From contig CANHJY010000159.1 in assembly GCA_947461185.1 (NCBI GenBank), forward strand, positions 1 to 5,007: a stretch of 5,007 bases of DNA, read 5' to 3'. Below the pieces are notes generated by a model. That model was not told the DNA's origin and did no database searches. It worked only from the letters and a program-made list of their open reading frames with translations. This document shows positions 1 to 5,007 of the stretch, one piece after another. The position numbers and the translations under genes are program-made. Origin of the DNA: Flavobacteriales bacterium (GTDB lineage Bacteria; Bacteroidota; Bacteroidia; Flavobacteriales_D; Crocinitomicaceae). Positions within the stretch are counted from its first letter, which is position 1. Every line of letters begins with the position of its first letter.

Positions 1-900
1 CAAATTGGTGGTGAGGTTGTTCCGCCTGCAATGTGTTATTACAGTAAACTTCCAGGGACTGGAGGTAAATGTCGTACCTGTTTGGTTGAAGTTGCTCAGG
101 GTTCAGAAAAAGACCCGAGACCAATGCCTAAATTGGTGGCGTCATGTTCCACTCCAGTTATGGATGGGATGGTCGTAAAAAATAAAACTAGTGAAAGGGT
201 TCACGAAAATCGCGGTGGGGTTGTTGAGTTCTTATTGATTAACCATCCTTTAGATTGTCCAATTTGTGATCAAGCTGGAGAATGTCATCTTCAGGATTTG
301 GGATACGAACATGGTGGTGCTGGGACACGCTACGAAGAGGAACGAAGAACCTTTGACCCAATTGATATTGGTAATAAAATCAAATTGCACATGAACCGCT
401 GTATTTTATGTTACAGATGCGTTCATGTTGCCAATCAATTGACCGATAAAAGGGTTCATGGTGTTTTAAATCGAGGTGAACATGCTGAAATCAGCACCTA
501 CATCGAAAATGCGATTGAAAATGACTTTTCTGGAAACATGATTGATGTTTGTCCTGTTGGTGCCTTAACGGATAAAACCTTCCGATTTAAAAGCCGTGTA
601 TGGTTTTTAAAACCAATGGAAGCAAGTTGTGAATGCACAAAGTGCTCCGGTAAAGCTGTTGTGTGGATGTTTGGAAATGAAATTTACCGCGTAACCGCAA
701 GAAAAGATAAATACGGAGAAGTTGAAGATCAAGATGGTAAAACAGGTTGGATTTGCAACGATTGCCGCTTCGATAAAAAAGATGCCTCTAAATGGAATAT
801 TGAAGGTCCAAGAAAGATTAATAGACATTCTGTAATTTCTCAAGGTCACTATCTAAGTCCAAGGTCAAACGCTAAACAAATTACAGATGGCAACCAGTGA
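1..900 (+). CDS. nuoG: NADH-quinone oxidoreductase subunit G, short form (5' end missing)
   Basis: Iron-sulfur subunit of the complex I peripheral arm, passing electrons from NuoF toward NuoI. The frame is open from base 1, so the gene begins upstream; 299 residues are visible and about 20-25 are probably missing. Numbering from the Met at 31: C2, C14, C17 and C39 fit the N1b [2Fe-2S] site. H72, C76, C79 and C85 form the His/Cys N5 [4Fe-4S] motif. C124, C127, C130 and C174 (CPVGAL) form the N4 [4Fe-4S] site. A further cysteine group, C200, C202, C205, C242 and C245, lies where the N7-binding start of the molybdopterin-like domain would be. The protein ends about 45 residues later, so it is some 320 aa rather than about 900 as in E. 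coli. It is not obviously broken: nuoH starts inside its last codons. Short NuoG proteins are, from memory, usual in flavobacteria. Family identity is certain; the fate of the C-terminal domain is inference. Confidence 0.95.
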   Translation, partial: QIGGEVVPPAMCYYSKLPGTGGKCRTCLVEVAQGSEKDPRPMPKLVASCSTPVMDGMVVKNKTSERVHENRGGVVEFLLINHPLDCPICDQAGECHLQDLGYEHGGAGTRYEEERRTFDPIDIGNKIKLHMNRCILCYRCVHVANQLTDKRVHGVLNRGEHAEISTYIENAIENDFSGNMIDVCPVGALTDKTFRFKSRVWFLKPMEASCECTKCSGKAVVWMFGNEIYRVTARKDKYGEVEDQDGKTGWICNDCRFDKKDASKWNIEGPRKINRHSVISQGHYLSPRSNAKQITDGNQ

Positions 901-1918
901 ATTAATTGAAAAGTTTGTTTTCATCTTTATCCTTTTTGCGGTAACCCTAGGAATTGCAGCTTACGCAACCTATTTCGAACGTAAGGTAGCTGCTTGGTTT
1001 CAAGATCGAATCGGTCCAGATAGAGCAGGGCCCTTTGGTATTTTACAGCCCTTAGCGGATGGAGCAAAATTGTTTGTAAAAGAAGATTTTATTCCAGAAA
1101 GAGCTGAGAAATGGCTATTCATACTTGGTCCTGGAATAGCAATGTTTACTGCTTTAATGACTGGTTCTGTTATTCCTTGGGGTAAGGATTTAGATTTATT
1201 TGGTCAGTCTGTGCAATTGCAAGTAGCAGATGTAAACATTGGAATTTTGTTTATCATGGGCTTTCTGTCAATAGGCGTATATGGAATTATGATTGGTGGT
1301 TGGGCATCGAACAACAAATATTCTTTGTATGGAGCGATTCGTGCAAGTTCACAAATGATTTCTTATGAATTAGCGATGGGAATTTGTGTAATTACTATCG
1401 TAATGCTTTCTGGAAGTTTAAGTTTAAGAAATATCGTTGAAGAGCAGCATGGCATGAATTGGAATATATTCTATCAGCCTTTGGGGTTCATCATATTTTT
1501 TGTCTGTGCGCTTGCTGAAACCAATCGTGCTCCTTTCGATTTACCAGAATGTGAAAGTGAGTTAATTGGTGGTTACCACACAGAATACGGTTCCATGAAA
1601 ATGGGCTTCTATCTCTTTGCTGAATACGTTGCTTTATTTACGTCATCAGCAGTTATTTCAGTATTGTTCTTTGGTGGATACAACTTCCCGGGAATGGATT
1701 ACTTTTCAGGAAATACGCTAGCACTTCTTGGGGTATTGGCAATGTTTACCAAAACATTTTTCTTCGTATTCGTATTCATGTGGATACGTTGGACCTTACC
1801 AAGATTTAGATTTGATCAATTGATGCATTTGGGTTGGAAAAGTTTAATTCCAATTTCATTATTCAACTTGTTGATCACTGCAATAATTATAGCAATTAAA
1901 GAAGGTTGGTTTAATTAA
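887..1918 (+). CDS. nuoH: NADH-quinone oxidoreductase subunit H
   Basis: Membrane subunit (ND1 family) that joins the peripheral and membrane arms and forms much of the quinone chamber. It has 343 residues against 325 in E. coli, with about eight hydrophobic segments. Diagnostic motifs are ERKVAAWFQDRIGPDRAGP at residues 31-49, the amphipathic stretch with GILQPLADGAKLFVKED just after it, AETNRAPFDLPE at 210-221, the acidic loop ECESELIGGYHTEY at 221-234, and MWIRWTLPRFRFDQLM at 298-313. The conserved acidic residues of the 221-234 loop, which in the family couple quinone chemistry to proton movement, are all present. A modest insertion near residues 99-112 (after IPWG) explains part of the extra length. 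The ATG at 887 lies inside nuoG and overlaps it by 14 nt, with no clear Shine-Dalgarno upstream. It gives the normal family N-terminus ahead of the first helix, and coupling to nuoG translation is likely. Confidence 0.97.
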   Translation: MATSELIEKFVFIFILFAVTLGIAAYATYFERKVAAWFQDRIGPDRAGPFGILQPLADGAKLFVKEDFIPERAEKWLFILGPGIAMFTALMTGSVIPWGKDLDLFGQSVQLQVADVNIGILFIMGFLSIGVYGIMIGGWASNNKYSLYGAIRASSQMISYELAMGICVITIVMLSGSLSLRNIVEEQHGMNWNIFYQPLGFIIFFVCALAETNRAPFDLPECESELIGGYHTEYGSMKMGFYLFAEYVALFTSSAVISVLFFGGYNFPGMDYFSGNTLALLGVLAMFTKTFFFVFVFMWIRWTLPRFRFDQLMHLGWKSLIPISLFNLLITAIIIAIKEGWFN

Positions 1919-1926
1919 ATTAAAAC

Positions 1927-2469
1927 ATGGAAAGTTTATCCAATAGAAAACAGGTCGTTTCCAAAAAAGAAATGACATTCATGGAAAAAATCTACTTACC
2001 TGCGATTTTGGGTGGTATGTGGATTACTTTCAAACATCTTTTTAGAAAAAATAATACAACCAAATATCCGGAGGAAGTTAGAGAGTTCGCTCCTGTATAC
2101 AGAGGTCAACATGTTTTGAAAAGAGATGAACAAGGCCGTGAGAATTGCACCGCTTGCGGGTTGTGTGCAGTTGCATGCCCAGCGGAAGCTATAACAATGG
2201 TTTCTGAAGAGAGAAAGAAAGGAGAGGAGCACCTCTACCGCGAAGAAAAGTATGCATCGACCTATGAAATAAATATGTTACGCTGCATTTTCTGCGGTCT
2301 CTGCGAAGAGGCATGTCCAAAAGAAGCCATATTCCTTACAGATAGAATTGTCCCTTCAAACTTTGAAAGAGGTGAATTTGTATTTGGAAAAGATAAATTA
2401 GTGGAATCAGTTGAAGAAAGAATTGATATCACAAAACGTCAACACACCGGTAAAAGAGGTACAAAATGA
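1927..2469 (+). CDS. nuoI: NADH-quinone oxidoreductase subunit I (2x[4Fe-4S] ferredoxin)
   Basis: Ferredoxin-type subunit carrying clusters N6a and N6b, which relay electrons from NuoG to the N2 cluster of NuoB near quinone. In its 180 residues two classical CxxCxxCxxxCP motifs are visible: C74, C77, C80, C84 and C120, C123, C126, C130. Each cluster takes three cysteines from one motif and the last from the other. Residues 17-40 form the amphipathic membrane-surface helix region. The linker between motifs contains EERKKGEEHLYREEKYAS, typical of the family. The start at 1927 lies 8 nt after the nuoH stop. In-frame ATGs at 1972 and 1981 are possible, but residues 1-16 (ending VVSKKEM) resemble remembered flavobacterial NuoI N-termini, so I keep the first ATG. 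No Shine-Dalgarno is visible; the upstream bases are A/T only apart from a C just before the ATG. The 3' end overlaps nuoJ by 4 nt. Confidence 0.97.
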   Translation: MESLSNRKQVVSKKEMTFMEKIYLPAILGGMWITFKHLFRKNNTTKYPEEVREFAPVYRGQHVLKRDEQGRENCTACGLCAVACPAEAITMVSEERKKGEEHLYREEKYASTYEINMLRCIFCGLCEEACPKEAIFLTDRIVPSNFERGEFVFGKDKLVESVEERIDITKRQHTGKRGTK

Positions 2470-2978
2470 GTTTAGAATTAATAGCTACAATTTTAGGTGG
2501 ACTCACAATCGGATCTGCCTTGATGGTTGTCATCAGTAAGCACCCTGTAAGAAGTGTGTTATATTTGGTTTTGACCTTTTTCATGATTTCTGCAAACTAT
2601 GTTCTAATGAACGCCCAATTTTTGGCCATCGTGAACATTATTGTTTATGCTGGTGCTATCATGGTATTGTTTTTATTCGTTTTGATGCTACTTAATTTGA
2701 GTAAAGAAAATGAACCCAAAACAAGTTTGTTTGTCAAATTAGCTGCTGTGGTTACCGGCGGACTTTTATTTGTAGTGTTAATTGCTGCATTTAAAGATGG
2801 TGTAATCGTTGCACAAACAGCTGGTATAGACGGAAATGATCAAGGTTTAGTTCAAAATCTGGGTCAGCTTTTGTTTAGCAAATATGTTGTTCCTTTTGAA
2901 GTTTCTTCAGTTCTCTTTATCGCTTCAATGGTTGGAGCAATTCTTTTGGCAAAAAGAGAAAAACAAACTATAGATTAA
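2466..2978 (+). CDS. nuoJ: NADH-quinone oxidoreductase subunit J
   Basis: Small membrane subunit (ND6 family) lying between NuoH and NuoK in the membrane arm. It has 170 residues against 184 in E. coli. Five hydrophobic segments are visible at about residues 3-23, 29-48, 52-77, 89-109 and 144-162. The third contains IVYAGAIMVLFLFVLMLL (59-76), the family signature. In solved complex I structures this helix carries a pi-bulge that changes during turnover. The last helix begins with PFEVSSVLF, also conserved. A polar loop with an Asp/Gly/Asn-rich part lies at about 110-135. The start codon overlaps the nuoI stop as ATGA (2466-2469), a classical coupling arrangement. A weak GAGG at 2456-2459, six bases before the ATG, is the closest thing to a Shine-Dalgarno in the window, though those bases also encode NuoI. 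Confidence 0.95.
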   Translation: MSLELIATILGGLTIGSALMVVISKHPVRSVLYLVLTFFMISANYVLMNAQFLAIVNIIVYAGAIMVLFLFVLMLLNLSKENEPKTSLFVKLAAVVTGGLLFVVLIAAFKDGVIVAQTAGIDGNDQGLVQNLGQLLFSKYVVPFEVSSVLFIASMVGAILLAKREKQTID

Positions 2979-2979
2979 T

Positions 2980-3315
2980 ATGATTTTAGCAAGTATTTTT
3001 CAATCTGGTGTAAGCATAGAATTCTACATTGTTCTGGCAACAATGTTATTCTGTATTGGCGCTGTTGGTGTTTTAATAAGACGAAACGCAATTATTTTAT
3101 TGATGTGCATTGAATTGATGTTGAATGCTGTAAACCTTCTTTTAGTGGCATTCTCCACCTACTTCGGAAAAGCTGAAGCAGATGCGCAAATTTTTGTGTT
3201 TTTCATAATGGTGGTTGCAGCAGCAGAAGCAACCGTTGGCTTATCGATTTTGGTAATGGCTTATCGTAAATTGAGAACAACAGATATTGGATTATTTAAC
3301 AATTTAAAAGGCTAA
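2980..3315 (+). CDS. nuoK: NADH-quinone oxidoreductase subunit K
   Basis: Small three-helix membrane subunit (ND4L family, distantly related to MrpC antiporter subunits) that carries part of a proton channel beside NuoJ and NuoN. It has 111 residues against 100 in E. coli; the excess is mainly at the ends. Helices are at about 13-33, 36-58 and 70-95. The two buried glutamates needed for proton transfer are present: E45 in MCIELMLNAVNLLLVAF and E83 in VAAAEATVGLSILV, corresponding to E. coli E36 and E72. The RRNAI motif (34-38) between helices 1 and 2 is also family-typical. The C-terminus ends in NNLKG, as I recall for flavobacterial NuoK. The ATG follows the nuoJ stop by a single base and the nuoK stop is 3 nt before nuoL, so the gene is embedded in the operon. 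Confidence 0.96.
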   Translation: MILASIFQSGVSIEFYIVLATMLFCIGAVGVLIRRNAIILLMCIELMLNAVNLLLVAFSTYFGKAEADAQIFVFFIMVVAAAEATVGLSILVMAYRKLRTTDIGLFNNLKG

Positions 3316-3318
3316 ATC

Positions 3319-5007
3319 ATGTCGATAGATCAATTGGTTTTATTAGTCTTGGCGCTTCCTCTTTTGGGAGCATTGATCAATGGCACAATAGGTAAAAATT
3401 TACCAAAGGCAGTTTCTGGAGCAATTGCGACAGGTGCAATGTTTATTGCTTTTGCTTTGTCCATGGTAATCTTTAATTCAAACGGAGAGCAAAGAATCAT
3501 ACATCTTTTCAATATCCTGTCCTATGATGATTTAAAGTTGAGTGCAAATTTGATGGTGGATTCACTTTCAACATGGATGCTTTTAATTGTTACGGGTGTA
3601 GGATCTTTGATTCATCTTTTCTCGATGGGATACATGAGTCATGATAAAGGATATTATAAATTTTTCACCTATCTGAATTGCTTCATTTTCGCAATGCTAA
3701 TCCTTGTTTTAGGAAGCAATTATTTTATGTTGTTTTTCGGATGGGAAGGTGTTGGAATTTGCTCCTACCTATTAATTTCTTTTCATTACAGCGATAAGGA
3801 AAAAGGGATGCTAAACGGTATCGCTGCAAGAAAAGCCTTCATTATGAATAGAATTGGTGACCTTGGATTATTGATTGGTTTATTCTTAATCTTGATTCAA
3901 TTCGGATCTTTGGAATACAATGATGTTGCTCAGCAAATTTTGGTTAATGGTATTCGTCCAACCGAAGCTATGAGCTTTGCGATTACTTTGTTCTTGTTTA
4001 TCGGTGCTACGGGAAAATCAGCACAAATTCCTTTGTTCACTTGGTTGCCCGATGCGATGGCAGGACCAACACCAGTTTCAGCTTTGATTCACGCGGCAAC
4101 TATGGTAACAGCAGGTATATTCTTGGTGGTGAGATCAAACTTCTTATTCGAGTTGGCACCAACAACTCAAGATATTATGCTTTATGTTGGATTGGCTACA
4201 TCGCTCGTCGCTGCATTTATCGCCTTGCGTCAAAATGACATCAAAAAGGTGTTAGCTTATTCAACAGTCTCGCAATTAGGATTGTTATTCGTAGCCTTGG
4301 GAATGGGGGCGTACACCGCAGCAATGTTCCACGTAACAACACATGCTTTCTTTAAAGCCTTACTTTTCTTAGGTTCTGGAAGTGTTATTCATGCTATGTC
4401 TGATGAGCAAGATATTCGTTTAATGGGTGGTTTGAAAAAGTTCATTCCAATTACACATATTACATTTTTAATTGGAACCTTGGCTATTGCAGGATTTCCA
4501 CTGTTATCTGGGTTTTATTCAAAAGATGAAATTCTTGCACATGCAGCGCACCACAACATTGGAATCTATTTGGTTTTGATGGTGTCCGTAGCCTTAACGG
4601 CAATTTATATGTTCCGTCTTTACTTTTTAGTATTTCATGGTTCGTTCAGAGGAAGCGACCATGCGAAAAGTCATTTGCATGAGAGCCCATTGAACATGAC
4701 ATTGCCTTTGGTGGTGTTAGCGGTACTTTCAATTGTTGGTGGTATGTTAAATTTACCCGGAATTATTTTCCATTCTGGTACGCATTGGTTGTCACATTAC
4801 CTAGAGCTCAATACAGTAGGATTAAATTTAATTCATCCTATGCACCTAGAAAGTAGTCAAGCTATGTTATTGATGGGGGGCGCAACTGTTGTGTCATTAG
4901 GGATTTGGTTAGTTTCGATTGTAGTTTATGTGAAAAGAAGCACAATTGCTAAAAATGATGATCAACTTTCTGGATGGGAAATGTTGTCCGCGAAAAAATT
5001 ATACTTC
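3319..5007 (+). CDS. nuoL: NADH-quinone oxidoreductase subunit L (3' end missing)
   Basis: Distal antiporter-like proton-pumping subunit (ND5 family, related to MrpA). The frame is open from ATG 3319 to the window edge: 563 residues of a usual 610-640, so roughly 50-70 are missing. Visible landmarks are GWEGVGICSYLL with the key glutamate E143, TGKSAQIPLFTWLPDAMAGP with channel lysine K233, the ALIHAATMVTAG helix with H258, THAFFKALLF with H342 and K346, and GFYSKDEIL with K402 and D403. These match the charged residues along the membrane axis of E. coli NuoL (E144, K229, H254, K342, K399). A His-rich loop around DHAKSHLHESP (about residues 450-460) is common in this family. The last visible residues (GWEMLSAKKLYF) approach the long lateral helix HL, which is beyond the window. 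The start lies 3 nt after the nuoK stop. It differs from NuoM and NuoN by length and by the SKDEIL motif. Confidence 0.96.
   Translation, partial: MSIDQLVLLVLALPLLGALINGTIGKNLPKAVSGAIATGAMFIAFALSMVIFNSNGEQRIIHLFNILSYDDLKLSANLMVDSLSTWMLLIVTGVGSLIHLFSMGYMSHDKGYYKFFTYLNCFIFAMLILVLGSNYFMLFFGWEGVGICSYLLISFHYSDKEKGMLNGIAARKAFIMNRIGDLGLLIGLFLILIQFGSLEYNDVAQQILVNGIRPTEAMSFAITLFLFIGATGKSAQIPLFTWLPDAMAGPTPVSALIHAATMVTAGIFLVVRSNFLFELAPTTQDIMLYVGLATSLVAAFIALRQNDIKKVLAYSTVSQLGLLFVALGMGAYTAAMFHVTTHAFFKALLFLGSGSVIHAMSDEQDIRLMGGLKKFIPITHITFLIGTLAIAGFPLLSGFYSKDEILAHAAHHNIGIYLVLMVSVALTAIYMFRLYFLVFHGSFRGSDHAKSHLHESPLNMTLPLVVLAVLSIVGGMLNLPGIIFHSGTHWLSHYLELNTVGLNLIHPMHLESSQAMLLMGGATVVSLGIWLVSIVVYVKRSTIAKNDDQLSGWEMLSAKKLYF

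Noticed and set aside
607..849. 80-codon open frame on the - strand opposite nuoG
   Set aside because: It is antisense to the conserved end of nuoG, and its apparent hydrophobic and cysteine content follows from reverse-complementing that sequence. There is no start signal or context.
840..910. nuoG as a pseudogene or frameshifted full-length gene
   Set aside because: All cluster ligands before the stop are intact. The tail is followed at once by an intact nuoH that begins inside it, and no molybdopterin-like coding remnant appears in any frame, so a natural short form is the better reading.
1905..1930. AT-rich stretch between nuoH and nuoI as a promoter or terminator
   Set aside because: It is only 8 nt of true intergenic space with no GC-rich hairpin plus T-run, and I see no Bacteroidota-type TTTG / TAnnTTTG pair at suitable spacing. 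It is better explained as the end of nuoH and an A/T-rich leader for nuoI.
1996..2232. 78-codon open frame on the - strand opposite nuoI
   Set aside because: It is antisense to the ferredoxin motif region of nuoI with no recognisable domain; explained as a shadow.
3330..3512. 60-codon open frame on the - strand opposite the start of nuoL
   Set aside because: It is complementary to the NuoL N-terminal helices, with no supporting signal.
4041..4238. 65-codon open frame on the + strand inside nuoL
   Set aside because: It lies wholly within the conserved NuoL channel region in another frame and its translation has no recognisable family features. It is a shadow of nuoL.
1..5007. A hidden mobile element, CRISPR array, RNA gene or novel defence system
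   Set aside because: The window is almost completely filled by six conserved complex I genes in canonical order. I saw no direct or inverted repeats, integrase-like frames or compositional breaks.

Overview
The window is a stretch of a respiratory complex I (NADH:quinone oxidoreductase, nuo) operon. All genes are on the + strand in the canonical order nuoG (3' part), nuoH, nuoI, nuoJ, nuoK, nuoL (5' part). The sequence is AT-rich (roughly 40% GC by eye on sampled lines), ribosome binding sites are weak or absent, and NuoG is a short form. Together with the style of the NuoI and NuoK sequences, these point to a Bacteroidota member, most likely of the Flavobacteriia/Flavobacteriales group. That assignment is inference from remembered family features, not from a search.

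Layout: 1-900 is the end of nuoG, which carries the iron-sulfur part of the peripheral arm. 887-1918 is nuoH, the membrane subunit at the quinone site. 1927-2469 is nuoI, a two-cluster ferredoxin subunit. 2466-2978 is nuoJ and 2980-3315 is nuoK, both small membrane subunits. 3319-5007 is nuoL, the large antiporter-like subunit, which runs off the window end. The window is essentially fully coding: the largest gap is 8 nt, two junctions overlap, and no promoter, terminator, RNA gene, repeat or mobile element is visible. The genes look co-transcribed and probably translationally coupled.

Together: electrons from NADH enter through NuoE/F (not in the window, expected upstream), pass through the NuoG clusters and the two NuoI [4Fe-4S] clusters, and reach quinone (probably menaquinone in this phylum) at the NuoH interface. 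The energy released drives proton translocation through NuoH, J, K and L, plus M and N, which are expected downstream.

This is a housekeeping region and I see no new system. The points most worth a second look are in nuoG. The protein stops right after the cluster-binding region and lacks the large molybdopterin-oxidoreductase-like C-terminal domain. Its remnant of the N7-type cysteine site is rearranged.
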